Below are positions 54,277 through 64,000 of a stretch of 64,000 bases of DNA, in pieces. The DNA is from Zoroaster sp. YZ-2022 (lineage: Eukaryota; Echinodermata; Asteroidea; Forcipulatida; Zoroasteridae). How positions within the stretch are numbered: position 1 is the stretch's first letter; every line of letters begins with the position of its first letter. The notes beneath the pieces were generated by a model. The model worked only from the letters and a program-made list of their open reading frames with translations. It was not told the DNA's origin and did no database searches. Location of the stretch: contig CM055837.1 of assembly GCA_029582265.1 (NCBI GenBank), positions 10,429,926 through 10,493,925 of the forward strand. The letters are read 5' to 3'. The translations under genes were made by a program, and so were the position numbers.

Positions 54277-54929
54277 GTGAAAGCACTTCCGTCAGGATAA
54301 CTTCTTAGGGTGCCTTGGCACCATTACCGACTTCGCAGCAAGTAGCCTGCCCAAATTGGGTGTTTTTGTGATCTGCAATTACGAAAGGTATACACCAACT
54401 TAACCTGCCATTCAACTTTCAACTTCCCAATAAATTACAGTTCCTGTTTGTCAACCCTTCAGAATGCTTGTAACTCTGCCCACGCTTTACCTGTAATTTC
54501 CCCCAAATCTCTGCGAACATCGTGGATTTATTTATTTACCCTTTTTTTCACTAATTAGTTGCAGCAGCGGAGGTGGGGGGGGGGGGGGGGGATGACAGCT
54601 CTATTTTTGGTTTGAAGTGTAGCCCATGCATGACCGGGTCAGCAGGATGTTTGGTTGTTCAGTGTGGGCTCAGTGTTAGTGTCGGAGTTAAACAATCTTG
54701 TTCTGAAAGTGCTGGTATTTCTGATTGTCAGACCTTTTTCTTTTGCAAGGTCATAATCGGCTTTGTTGAACAAGAGTCATTTCCGTGCCCTTGTAAAGAT
54801 AATAAACACTTGTTCTATTTTTTGTTTTTGTTATTGTGAAGTTATACAGAAACATTCGCGTTGTAACCACGGGATGGGGCACTATGTAGTGTCCTATTTG
54901 TCTGACTGTTATTTTGATGTTCAAATACA
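54277..54929. other. No gene recognised
   Basis: A G run at 54575-54591. An 88-codon frame across 54573-54836 is unremarkable. Confidence 0.35.
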
Positions 54930-55566
54930 TTAACCCTAACCTTTCCATATCCTCCAAAATCCTCTCTGCTAAAGTGAAGGATTTTGAAGGATTTTGAAGG
55001 ATTTTGAAGGATTTTGAAGGATTGAGGTTACATGCTACATGCTCTTTGCTAAAGTGAAGGATTTTGGAGGATTGAGGTTATTAGGCATACTTGCCTTGCC
55101 ATGGTACATGTACATCCATGTTTGTTGTAGTGATTGCAAGGTCAGTTCTTGGGTCAGTGGACACTGTTTATTGCTCCATGCATGCAGGGAGGGTCCCTGG
55201 CCATGTACATGTATCACAGATTAGAAACACATGTGTGCATACATGTCATGTGCTTGTTTTACTACTGAAGGATTTTGGAGGATTCAGGTTATGTGTAAGC
55301 AAGTGGGCCTAGGGAGTTAGGAAGGATTCAGGTTATGTGTAAGCAAATGGGCCTAGGGAGTTAGGAAGGATTCAGGTTATGTGTAAGCAAATGGGCCTAG
55401 GGAGTTAGGAAGGATTCAGGTTATGTGTAAGCAAATGGGGCTAGGGAGTTAGGAAGGATTCAGGTTATGTGTAAGCAAATGGGCCTAGTTAGGAAGGATT
55501 CAGGTTATGTGTAAGCAAATGGGCCTAGGGAGTTAGGAAGGATTCAGGTTATGTGTAAGCAAATGT
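54930..55566 (-). mobile_element. TTAA-A element, minus, about six 44-bp units
   Basis: TTAA at 54930-54933 with CCCTAACCTTTCCATATCC. GAAGGATTTTG is repeated five times at 54966-55022. The core follows, then about six 44-bp units (GAAGGATTCAGGTTATGTGT AAGCAAATGGGCCTAGGGAG TTAG), one with a 4-base deletion. It stops inside a unit at 55566, so the outer terminus has been lost. Confidence 0.83.
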
Positions 55567-55698
55567 TTTGTTCCCCATGTTTTTTCCACTGTTTTTAACA
55601 GCAATGACCAACAGACATTTTTGAAAATGTTTGTTTTCATCGGAACATTGTCAGTTTCCTTTTTAAAAGGACAACAAATACTTTGACAACAAATTGCC

Positions 55699-55925
55699 TT
55701 AAAGGGGCAGTATTGTCACGATCAACAGGGCATGGAATTGAATTTCTCGTTTTAGATTAACTCAGTGACTGAAAATAATACCCCACATGATAAGGTCATA
55801 TTACCGTTGCTGCTGCGTAGATGAGCCAGTAGTTTTCAGTCACTGAACATGTTCATCTTAAACAAGAACACCAATTCCATGCCCTGTTGGAAGTCTGCTC
55901 TGATCATGACGATACTGCCCCTTGA
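55699..55925. mobile_element. TTAA-C element, near-intact
   Basis: TTAA at 55699-55702 and TTGA at 55922-55925; AGGGGCAGTATTGTCACGAT left and ATCATGACGATACTGCCCCT right. Centre: CTCAGTGACTGAAAATAATA and TAGTTTTCAGTCACTGAAC. The whole 227 bp can fold on itself. Confidence 0.84.
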
Positions 55926-56027
55926 ATGACGGGACCCATTATCAGTTCAGTTTGGGACAGGTAAAATCGTACTTCTCACGATTATTTTGAGAAATGTGTC
56001 ATTTTAAATGTGTCTTCCATTGCTCCA

Positions 56028-56195
56028 TGAACCCTAACCACCCCATATCCTCCAAAATCCTCCAAGGGGCACCTTTTTTTGGTGAAAAATCCAGCACTGT
56101 TAGAAACTGGTACTTTCACCTCTTCAAATGGGGCGAAATTACCACCTGGCAAGAAGTACGGGCCATTATGTGCTGAATATGAAGCCACCTTTCAG
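56028..56195 (+). mobile_element. TTAA-B fragment, left two thirds
   Basis: TGAACCCTAACCACCCCATA, TCCTCCAAGGGGCACCTTTT, CAGCACTGTTAGAAACTGG and CCTGGCAAGAAGTACGGGCC. The right third is missing. It lies ~270 bp upstream of the coding exon, within its presumed intron. Confidence 0.78.
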
Positions 56196-56439
56196 CATAT
56201 TATGTTGTTTGGTTAACAAGCAAAACGGAATTTAGGAAGGAGAACTAAATCTGAAATGGAAATTATTTCACTTCTCTTGAAAGCGACAAGCTCTTCAGAC
56301 AGAGTTATTTTTAGGGGAAGATGGATACCATGTATCCGCTTTGCATCAAGTAATTTTTTATTCTCCCCACTTGTTCTTGACGGTTTGAACTTTACCCGTT
56401 ATGTATGGAGTGTGGCACCTTAATCCACCCCGTTATGAC

Positions 56440-56464
56440 TTGACACTTCTCTCCTTCCCCCCAG
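56440..56464 (+). promoter_or_regulatory. 3' splice acceptor for the WD40-like exon
   Basis: A pyrimidine tract, CACTTCTCTCCTTCCCCCCA, ends in AG at 56463-56464. It sits at exactly the point where the frame becomes protein-like. Consensus fit is strong; use is inferred. Confidence 0.75.
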
Positions 56465-56619
56465 CTGATGGCTCCTGTTTCCTTATCAATCCAAAAGAGT
56501 CCGCTGATGTCCTGGAGTTCAGCGGGTCAGACTGCGACCCTGTGTACTCTCTGTGTTGCCACGGTAACAACCTCTTCACTGCCTGCCGGGACGGAGTCAT
56601 CCGCAAGTACCAAATCTAG
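56465..56619 (+). CDS. Terminal coding exon, WD40-like repeat protein (partial)
   Basis: A 155-nt exon. Its first two bases complete a codon begun in an earlier exon, followed by 50 codons and TAG at 56617-56619. The product starts DGSCFLINPKES and ends with DPVYSLCCHGNNLFTACRDG, VIRKYQI. This fits the last blade of a beta propeller: a strand resembling VYSL, then a turn with NNLFTACRDG and a final strand IRKYQI in place of the usual IRVW. WD40 domains act as scaffolds for protein complexes. The parent protein and function are not identified, and no upstream exon was found. Codon use is GC-richer than the surroundings. Confidence is good for coding, moderate for the WD40 assignment. Confidence 0.72.
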
Positions 56620-56625
56620 GTAAGA
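56617..56625 (+). promoter_or_regulatory. Stop codon abutting a splice-donor consensus
   Basis: TAG at 56617-56619 is followed at once by GTAAGA, a near-perfect 5' splice donor. If used, the 3' UTR holds an intron directly after the stop. If not, the transcript simply runs on. No poly-A signal was assigned nearby. Confidence 0.5.
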
Positions 56626-56854
56626 CTTTTTTTCTTTTTTTTAGTAAGGGAATAAAAAAAATTATCGCGGGGTCTTTATGACAGAATAATGACCGGTTTT
56701 GGGTAATAACGGACCCTTATCCCTCAATAGTGCATCAGATACCTCATCAGACTGAAGAAATCTACTAAGTAGGGATGAAGATGGTATCTTCAGTTTTGGA
56801 TGGAGGAGGAAAATCCCAGACATTTTTTCTAGAAATAATCACTAGTGGTAGGAG

Positions 56855-57045
56855 CTACCGGTTAGTTCGCTGACCGTTTAACCGAAAATTTCACGGTCGG
56901 TTAACCGAAAGTCTGTACTCGCGACGGTCACACAAGCTAGATCGTCGGCACAATGTGTATAATATTCAATCAAAAAGCATCACTGAACTTGCCACAATGA
57001 TTGTTTTAATATAACCAGTGCGGCTAAAAAAGAAAGTCTAGAACA
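56855..57045 (-). repeat. Rep-I element, uninterrupted copy
   Basis: On the minus strand: CTAGACTTTCTTTTTTAGCC, AAACAATCATTGTGGCAAGT, TCAGTGATGCTTTTTGATTG, then CAGACTTTCGGTTAACCG. It covers the same sequence as 18160-18800 without the TTAA-F insert. Confidence 0.72.
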
Positions 57046-57214
57046 ACATGTCGGCTGGGATCCAAGTGAGAATCGAATCCGGGATGCACAGAAGAAATAC
57101 AAATGAAGGGACTAAACGTCGAGACTGTTGTGGCTACCTCTCTATTGTGGCCATTCGGATATTTGGCTACCTGTGAATTGTGGCCACCTGTCTATTGTCT
57201 ATGCTCTTGCACTG

Positions 57215-57302
57215 TTGTTAACAATAGAACAACAGTGTGTTAGTGTATAGGGACATTTGGGGGGGGGGGGGTGGCACTCTGCCGCATATCGAGCATGGTA
57301 TA
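57215..57302 (+). repeat. Dispersed partial copy of the 234-bp unit
   Basis: GTTAACAATAGAACAACAGT, GTGTTAGTGTATAGGGACAT, a G run and CACTCTGCCGCATATCGAGC match 13915-13995 almost exactly, 43 kb away. Confidence 0.85.
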
Positions 57303-57343
57303 GCTTTACACATTAACAAAAATTGGGAGACCCCCCAACATCG

Positions 57344-57412
57344 GTCTCAGTTGGCAGAGTACCAGCATGGCAATCAGGAGGTCACAGGTTCAAGTCCCGC
57401 TCTAGTTGATTG
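57344..57412 (+). mobile_element. tRNA-like sequence, probably a SINE head
   Basis: GTCTCAGTTGGCAGAGTACC resembles an A-box arm, and GGTTCAAGTCCCG is a good B-box with matching T-stem bases. The acceptor stem does not pair cleanly and there is no clear anticodon stem, so a functional tRNA is unlikely. No partner copy was seen in the window. Confidence 0.5.
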
Positions 57413-57432
57413 TTGAACTTAAACACTTCTCC

Positions 57433-57747
57433 TTAACCCTCCTACTACTACAAGGGTCAAATTCATTCAAAATGTTGATATACTTGCCAAGGTATATCTA
57501 GTGCACTTTAAAAGTCAAACACCAGTTGTCAAACGTTAAACGTGCATTTACATGTCAGAATGAGTCGACTGTTTTTTGACTGGTGAAAGCATTGTCTGGT
57601 ATTGTTCAGGGTGTTCAAAATGACAGTCAAAACCAGTCAAAAATGCCCCTGTGTGCACATTTGGGTCAGCAGTCAAAACGGGCAGTTGACTGGTTTTGAC
57701 CTCTGTAGCCACTTGCCACTAAAGTGCAACTGAAGTAGGAGGGTTAA
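57433..57747 (+). mobile_element. TTAA-D element, intact
   Basis: A 315-bp copy with TTAA at 57433-57436 and 57744-57747, CCCTCCTACTACTACAAGGG left and GAAGTAGGAGGG right. Core words CAAGGTATATCTAGTGCAC and CATTTGGGTCAGCAGTC. It begins 21 bases after the tRNA-like sequence. Confidence 0.87.
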
Positions 57748-57834
57748 TAATAATAAAATGTTCCCCATCAATTGTGATAGCAATACCCATTCACAAGAGG
57801 CTTCTAGGGTTGCTGAAACAGAAACTCCCAACAT

Positions 57835-58030
57835 ACCTTTATAATGCGGGTAGTCAGTATGAAAGTCCTAAATATGCTACACCTTCAAATTAAAAATTTT
57901 TCAGATGTAAGGATAAAAACAAAAGTGGAGCTGGTTGTACAGTCTCTAGAAAAACCCTCAGAGACACAGACCTTTCTTATTTATGACGTCATTGACAGAA
58001 TTATCAGTGAAAAGGGTATATGCTCAGAAG
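57835..58030 (+). repeat. Rep-M dispersed repeat
   Basis: TTTATAATGCGGGTAGTCAG, CACCTTCAAATTAAAAA, CTCTAGAAAAACCCTCAGAG and ACGTCATTGACAGA match 45185-45355. A 67-codon frame covers it; the second copy does not keep it open, so coding is not claimed. Confidence 0.55.
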
Positions 58031-58872
58031 AAAAAAAACACACATGATTCCTGTGCTATCACATGTTGTTTCCATGTACACTTGATAATCACTGCGTTTT
58101 TACGCAGGATGGCATGTGGCGCTCAACACTGTGCTGTCAATAACGTGTACAAACAATTGCTGTTTTTTTTCTTTTTTTTTCTTTTTTTCCACGGGATCAA
58201 AAACGGTGGCAACATATATTTTGGAGAAGCAAACATCAACAAAGGTTGTTTTAACACCCAATCTATCAATCTACCACAAGAATTTTTTTCTGTTTGAGCA
58301 AACCTTTAAAATACAAACAGTGCCTGCATTGTGCATATGTAAATAGTCTATGACGCCGCCTTATGGAAACTTCAGCTCGTGAATTTTGAGAACAATTATA
58401 GAGACAGGGTACTTTTTTGTTGTTGTCACTTTCTGTAAACCATTGTTCGTTTTATTTTGTTTCCCACCTTTGACGTAATTTGAGAATTCAGAATCTTGAC
58501 AATTTCCCACGCGATTCGCCAGCGTCTGTATTCAGACTCTAGGGGGGGAGTGACAGACTACGTTAGGTCTCATTAAATAGTTTCCTTTTTTGGCGTCAAT
58601 TTACGTGACATTTGCTTTGACATTTGGGTGACCTGCGAAATCACCCTTATTGGATTACCTCCACTCATTACGTTATTCATGATCTCTAGCGATTTCCCAG
58701 GTTTTTGTTACCTGCTCTCTGGCTGTAAGACATTCATGTATTCATTTCATGAGGCGTGCTAGAAATACTTTAATGTTGCCATGTCGAGGTCACTTACGAG
58801 GCTCAAAGCTTTTTAATGCGTAGGCAGAAGAGGTTTGGCACAGGAAAGTTGCTGTATTTTGTTCACTAATTT
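58031..58872. other. No gene recognised
   Basis: T-rich runs near 58164-58188. Unremarkable frames. No element ends. Confidence 0.35.
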
Positions 58873-58874
58873 GT

Positions 58875-59285
58875 ATGGGAGGCCTGTGATTCCTCAGGAT
58901 TTTTTCCTGATTTCAGGATTTTGTACAAATCTCCCTTTGCCTCGGTATTTTCTTGAAAGAAAAGTTTGTGGGGATGTGGAGAGTCTGTAAACCAGTGTAG
59001 ACACCAGTGTCTATAGACCAAAGGGAGACCCGCTTTTGTCAAATCACATTCCTGTCACACCTCTGTCTTCTTGAAAGAAGAAAAGTAGCCACCAAGGAAA
59101 GAAAGAAGTAGCCTGTAGTGTGTGCAAACCGCTAGTTTCTTGTTTGTTGGGATGTGGAGAGTCTGTAAATCCTCCAGAATTAAACATCCAGGAGGTTCAG
59201 GGGGGCTTTGTCCTCTAGACCAAAGGGAGAACCCATGCCCCACTACCCATTTTTCAGGATTTTTGAAAATCAAATCACACCTCAG
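58875..59285 (+). mobile_element. Tir-E element, rearranged
   Basis: GAGGCCTGTGATTCCTCAGG, ATCTCCCTTTGCCTC and GGGGATGTGGAGAGTCTGTA occur, then a partial restart: GAAGTAGCCACCAAGGAAAG, a second GGATGTGGAGAGTCTGTAAA, CATCCAGGAGGTTCAGGGG, ending AAATCACACCT. It looks like two overlapping or internally duplicated copies. Confidence 0.68.
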
Positions 59286-59827
59286 GTGTGGATTGTAGAA
59301 GGGTAAAAAATAGCTTCAGACCATTTCTCAAGCCTAATTAGCCTAATAAGCATAATTAGCATATTGAGCGCATGGCCTACTTTGCTGGTAGTCAAACAAA
59401 AATGGTGTCTCAGTGTGCGAGCGTTCAAAGAGAGTCGGTATGCTCGTTATAGCAGTTCTGCCAACATTACCTTGATAATTACCAGAATATCAAATTAACA
59501 AGTTTATATCTTAAAGCTTACTTGGGGTTAAGCATAGTATTAGTCAGCAATACCTTTGGGTGTCTTTTGGACGCCCCGTTTGCTAAATGGACACCCTGTT
59601 TACTAAATGGACACCCTGTTTTATTTGTATTAGGCCTACACATGCAAAAGTATTGTAAGGTAAACATTTGGACACCCTGTTTTTCAACAACAACAAAAAA
59701 TTAAATTAGGACATTCTTTTTCCAAATCATGGATAATACTTAGCAGTAAAGTTGCTAAATATATCAAATATTCTGATAAATGATTCCATCTGAAGTGCTT
59801 TCATCTTGGAGAATAAAAGAATTGTTC
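59286..59827. other. No gene; ACACCCTGTTT words
   Basis: GGACACCCTGTTT-type words repeat about four times at 59570-59685 and echo GGGTGTCCAAA at 8907-8985. No exon. Confidence 0.45.
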
Positions 59828-60023
59828 AGGCCTGTGATTTCTCAGGATTTTTTCCCCAAAATCTGCCTTTGAAAGAAGAGAAGTAGCCACCAAGGAGAGA
59901 AAGAAGTAGCCTGTATTGTGTCCAAACGTCTAGTTTCTTGTTTGTGGGGATGTGGAGAGCCTGTAAATCCTCCAATATTAAACATCCAGGAGGTTCAGGG
60001 AGCTTTGTCCTCTAAACCACAGC
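59828..60023 (+). mobile_element. Tir-E element, right end lost
   Basis: CAGGCCTGTGATTTCTCAGG, AAGTAGCCACCAAGGAGAGA, GGGGATGTGGAGAGCCTGTA and CATCCAGGAGGTTCAGGGAG. It stops at TGTCCTCTAAACCACAG, where a 15-bp repeat begins. Confidence 0.68.
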
Positions 60024-60085
60024 TTATAACAAACAGACTTATAACAAACAGACTTATAACAAACAGACTTATAACAAACTTATAA
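60024..60085 (+). repeat. 15-bp tandem repeat
   Basis: CTTATAACAAACAGA repeated four times, with one shortened unit. Confidence 0.88.
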
Positions 60086-60718
60086 CAAACAGACAACTCG
60101 GGAAATCTTCAGTGCTTAGAAACACATACATTTGCAGTCGGCAAACCCATTATAGGTGTAGCTTTGCCGACTGAAAATTGATTCTGGACCAACCCGAATT
60201 TGTCGACTGAGGCTCTAAATGCCGTCTGAGAAAAATGATTGGGGGTGTCACACCTCCCCCCAAACCACTCCACCCCCCCCCCCCCAAAAAAAACAAACAA
60301 CCAAACCCCCCCCAAAAAAATACATGACCCGTATTGTGATGAACCTTTCAAAGAAATTGTTTCATGATGCATTTCTTGAAAAAACTAGAGGGTTGAAAGG
60401 AATGTACGTTTCCAAATGCCAGCGTTGTAACCTTCCCGTTAATAATCGTCTGTCTGCAAGTGGGTCCGTTTAATTTATGTATCCAGTCAGTATGCCTGTT
60501 TGAGCAATCAGTGTGTCATAAATGTCTTTCTCTGAACTGTCAGGACACGCTTGACATCCAATCTCAAAAGCAAGTTGGTCTCACAGTACTCCCGCAAAGT
60601 ACAGTGCTCTCTGGACTAACTCCTCCCCCCCCCATCTCCGATTGGACAGCATCTGTGCTACCTCAGCTTGAACAGCTAATCAGGCTGCCAACCGAATCGC
60701 ATCAATGTGTAGTTGTCA
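60086..60718. other. No gene recognised
   Basis: C and A runs at 60271-60320. A 97-codon frame at 60460-60750 lacks motifs and runs into a TTAA-F end. Confidence 0.35.
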
Positions 60719-60990
60719 TTAAAACCCAAACCCCCCCTAGGAATTTTGGCTAAATACCATCCCAAATCGGCCAGAATCCATCAACATGCAGTAAAAAGGT
60801 ATCCCAAATTGTTGGACTTTGATGGAATTGATACAGCGTCAAATGCAAAGCATCCATGGCTTGACTATAACACAGTCCTGACTCCTGAAACCAACAGAGC
60901 GCTGGGCTATACTGTGAAGTACTGAATCCATCAAAATCAGGCAAAAATCAGGCAAAAATCAGGGTATGGATTTTGGAGGTTTGGGGGTAG
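60719..60990 (-). mobile_element. TTAA-F element
   Basis: TTAA at 60719-60722, then AACCCAAACCCCCCCTAGGA, ATTTTGGCTAAATACCATCC. It ends with AAAATCAGGC repeats and GATTTTGGAGGTTTGGGGGT. Central words (AGCATCCATGGCTTGACTAT, AGCGCTGGGCTATACTGTG) are the reverse of 30681-30980. The right TTAA is not preserved. Confidence 0.68.
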
Positions 60991-61443
60991 TCTTTATTAG
61001 GTGTTCATGCTAGCAGCGCAAACACCTATTGTGTTTGCTTGAGTTTTTATTTTTTTCTTATTCTCAGTTCATGTCCTCTCTTACTTTTTGTTCCATTTTG
61101 CAAAGCTCAAATTGTATTGATGCTTGGCGGCATCAAAGACCTTATCCAGTAGAGGGGGCCTCATTGTTATGACGTCACAATTACGTCATCAGGTATCGAA
61201 TTACAAACAATCAACGTTTAACATTTCAAAAACTCGTATCTCGTGAACCATAACATTTTAATGAAAATTTTTTAAATTTCGTAATTTTTATGAAAGAAAT
61301 TATCATTTTATTGCAATTTTTTTTAATTTGACTTTATTTACGTAATTTTTTTCCATAAAAATTAGGAAAAGTAGACTTTTGAACATGTTGTTTGTTTACT
61401 GTATCTTAATTATTGAACTCAAGGCTTGCAATTTATGTCTATT
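60991..61443. other. No gene; AACACCTATTG hairpin-like repeat
   Basis: TAGGTGTTCATGC and GCGCAAACACCTA near 61000-61030 are inverted. The rest is AT-rich. Confidence 0.4.
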
Positions 61444-61790
61444 AGGCCAAAAATAAAAGTCTCTGGTTTCTGCGCGCGTCGCCTCAGACCCGCGCGTCAG
61501 CATTTTTAATTTTAATTTTTTTTCCTATGTAACGATGTCCAATTTGCAGCCAAAATTGCTGGAACGATTGGAATTCTGCAGTGCTGTGCTTTAAACGACT
61601 TTTTCACATAGGGGTATGAACGTTTGCCCGATTTGTGAGGCCTCTCTTAGCCACCATACTTTGTATACAGGAAATTTGGTCACCGCGTACACACACAAAA
61701 AAAGATGGCTGAAAAAAAAATAATAAAAAAATAAATTGATCACCACACCGATTTTGAAGCCGACCGATGACCAGAAACTGGTCTACTATT
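61444..61790 (-). mobile_element. Tir-H element, both ends present
   Basis: Left AAAAGTCTCTGGTTTCTG and right GACCAGAAACTGG are inverted. On the minus strand the shared frame segment reads SGKRSYPYVKKSFKAQH, with TAA after KYGG as in 29283-29575. The left part is GC-rich (CTGCGCGCGTCGCCTC, AGACCCGCGCGTCAGC), as at 53155-53185. Confidence 0.75.
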
Positions 61791-61798
61791 TAATTGTT

Positions 61799-62110
61799 TA
61801 ACCCTCCTATATACAGTGCAGTTGCCATAGAATTGTCAGACCTTTCAAAACCTTTCAAGTTTGCTGTACTGAAGGGTTTTGAAAGGTGAGAAAACTGTCT
61901 GACAAAAGGGACCTATGAAAGGTTTCGAAAGGTGTAACAACTCTCTGAACAAACTGGTGTTGAAATGTTTCAATACCTTTCAAAGGGTATTGAAAGGTGT
62001 GGTTGTTCAGTAGCAACAAATTCTGGAGGGTTTTAAAGGGTTCATAATAATTGATAGCCATTTTGGCCCGTAAGCAGATTTTGAAAGGTTTTGAAACGTC
62101 AAACCATAGT
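61799..62110. repeat. Cluster of TTTGAAAGGT words
   Basis: TTTCAAAACC and GGTTTTGAAAGG-type words occur at least eight times in both orientations. It starts at TTTAACCCTCCTATATA, like a TTAA-D end, but the rest does not match that family. Probably an unrecognised TTAA element. Confidence 0.45.
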
Positions 62111-63901
62111 GTTAACTGTTTTTCCACAGTACTTGTTATTGTTAGTCTTTGTAATGTTATATGTGTCAGTGCATGCCTACCATAAGCTTGGGCTTTATTG
62201 GTTATGCTCCCATTCCCACTGTTATCTAAAACTAATCAATTATCGTTAAAAACATTGTTAATTATTGTTGGAATGGAAATAAATGTCATGAAATGAATAA
62301 AAAAAAATTAAAAATGCTGTACTTCACAGCACCAGTAGGTCCTTTTTTCAGCATGTTATGATACGCTTTTGAAACTCTCTCAGCCGGTCTCTGTTGTGGG
62401 TGCCCCCATCTAATCAGTCCTTCAAATCTACTATTAATCATCGTTGGCTTTCATCTACCACCTGCTCACAATTAATGGCTTTCATCTTAGAGATGGGTTT
62501 TATTCTAAAACGTGAAATATATAATAATCAAGAAAAATAATTCTTTGTTGTTGTCCATCTTTTTACAGATTTTTTATTTTATTTCTTTTTGTGGGGGGGG
62601 GGGCTAAATTTGTTTTGTTTTTCTTGCATACATTTGCCCTAATCTAATTTTATTTTATTCACTACTCATTTTATTCATTATTTATTGCCTGTTTTTTTTT
62701 CTTGACAGTTTTCTTTCTTGCTTCTCTGTGTCACTGAACTCATTAACTTATTATGTGTTTGTGCTCATCAATCAATGTCATCAGTATTGACTATTTATTT
62801 TAATCCATTTGTATTTTCGGATTCGAGAAAGTCAGTATTCCTTTTATCAACATGAGTTAGAAAATGAACGCAATGTATTCACAATTTACGTGCTGTCATT
62901 AAAGCACACAAATAAAAAAATTATATTGAGGGGGAAAAAATCAATTTTTCAATGGGTTTAGCACCTGCACGCTGCAGACCACTGCACTCAGATGTCAATT
63001 CTGATTATATCGCTTCTTTCATCCACGTTGATTATTCCGGCTATATCATACAGGATAAATTCCTTGTAACAGTGCACTGAGGGTCATTGACCCCCCAGAG
63101 CCAACAGTTTAACTAAGATGACTGTCTCAACAACATCTTCTCTCTTTACATCACGTTAAGAGTGACCTTCGTGCTGGCGCAGCACGACCGCTGTTTCGTG
63201 TTTCATTGACACGTCTGCACGAAACAACCACTTGGCTAGACTTGAGAGGGGGGATAATCACCTTGATGTTGCCTCTGCTCCCAACTCGATGATGAAGTAC
63301 CGGGCTTCGGAATGAATGAAAAGCTGAACTCTTCATATTTGATGGGTTTTTATTCCCCCGCTATATGACATTTCTCAGTTTCCTGCCTTACTGAGATGGG
63401 ACATTGAGCAGTTACGTGTATGATAAAATGTCGACATCTTCCTAATTGGAAAATCCTCAAACACACAATAACTCTCAAAAATGAACAACAAGAAACACTG
63501 TAGTGGCGGTTTTACAGGTCATTTCCTATTTCTGAAGATTTTTATAAGTGATATTTCAAAAATATCAATCAGAATAGACAGTCTTGTCCGTGGATGTTGC
63601 CAACTTGAGGTAACGAAATTTGGGAAATTAACAGTGCCAAATTTTGTAGGCAACCTGAGGTTCGGTTTTTGATTGCAACGAACTCACTTTCGAAAAAGGC
63701 AAGGTACAACATTGGTGTTTACGGTAATTTACGTGCATTTCAACCTTCTGGTTTTCAGGAAATAATATCATGTACCTTCCCTTAAAATTTCACTCCTTGT
63801 TACTGTTTCAAAAAACATTTTGATAATTGTCTTCTGCGGCCCTTTAAGAGATCATTATAGTATTAGTGTATATCTTGTACCCTGACTCTCTGACCTAGGG
63901 A
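62111..63901. other. No gene recognised
   Basis: T-rich stretches at 62560-62720. Short frames at 63151 and 63481 without motifs. GGCAAGGTACAACATTGG at 63700-63717 resembles the 81-bp array unit but does not extend. Confidence 0.4.
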
Positions 63902-64000
63902 TAGGGCTGTGCGTTTTTGGATATTTTCGGAAACCGGGATACCCGAAATCAGGAAACTTCGGATACCCGTTTTCATTTTTGTTGAAAACATGCCTCCGGT
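63902..64000 (-). mobile_element. hAT-like MITE, cut by window end
   Basis: TAGGGCTGTGCGTTTTTGGA, then CGGATACCCGTTTTCATTTT match the right end of the element at 5592-5988, reversed. Confidence 0.78.

Noticed and set aside
55310..55566. Independent minisatellite
   Set aside because: The unit, order and neighbours show it is the subterminal array of a minus-strand TTAA-A element.

Overview
This is eukaryotic, animal-type DNA that is almost entirely non-coding. The window is AT-rich, has no operons or long conserved reading frames, carries many microsatellites, and is packed with tRNA-derived SINEs ending in (ATT)n and with short non-autonomous DNA elements. The SINE body words (a stretch reading roughly 'gagcaagacactt...ctctccacccagg') and the other repeat families suggest a marine invertebrate deuterostome, perhaps an echinoderm. 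That placement rests on general impression and is not proven.

Only one credible protein-coding piece is visible: a 155-nt terminal coding exon at 56465-56619 on the + strand. It has a good polypyrimidine tract and AG acceptor, encodes a WD40-like last repeat, and ends in TAG directly followed by a consensus splice donor. The rest of that gene was not found. Most of the window may be its introns and flanks, or intergenic DNA.

The remainder is a dense, nested repeat landscape. I use these working names. TTAA-A to TTAA-F are short elements flanked by TTAA; A, B, D, E and F end in CCC...GGG, as piggyBac-like elements do. SINE-L has a tRNA-Leu(CAA)-like head. SINE-T has a second tRNA-like head. 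Retro-K and Retro-S are retroposon tails. Tir-E and Tir-H are elements with terminal inverted repeats. Rep-F, Rep-G, Rep-I, Rep-M and the GCTAAGCA family are other dispersed repeats. hAT-like elements (8-bp duplications) and Tc1/mariner-like elements (TA duplications) are also present. No transposase or reverse transcriptase frame is visible, so every mobile element seen is non-autonomous or a remnant.

Layout: 1-6 kb holds SINEs, a split TTAA-B and a hAT-like element. 6-12 kb holds TTAA-A, a three-deep nest at 6954-7658, TTAA-E and diverged tandem repeats. 13-16 kb holds a 128-bp tandem array, a 234-bp duplication and an 81-bp array hit by a TA element. 16-25 kb holds TTAA-A, a palindromic tRNA-like element, TTAA-F inside Rep-I, and a local duplication. 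25-38 kb holds microsatellites, hairpins and TTAA-D/F/B copies. 38.7-41.7 kb holds a TTAA-A element swollen by 53 copies of a 44-bp subterminal repeat. 42.7-44.7 kb holds a TTAA-C element split by a SINE, with exactly 30 copies of a 48-bp satellite made from the junction of the two. 45-55 kb holds SINEs, a large foldback and a 23-bp minisatellite. 56.4-56.6 kb holds the WD40-like exon. 57-64 kb holds further copies of the same families.

The most distinctive theme is satellite DNA being born from mobile-element ends: the same window shows TTAA-A with 1, about 5-6 and 53 subterminal units, and a 48-bp satellite whose two parents can both be identified beside it.
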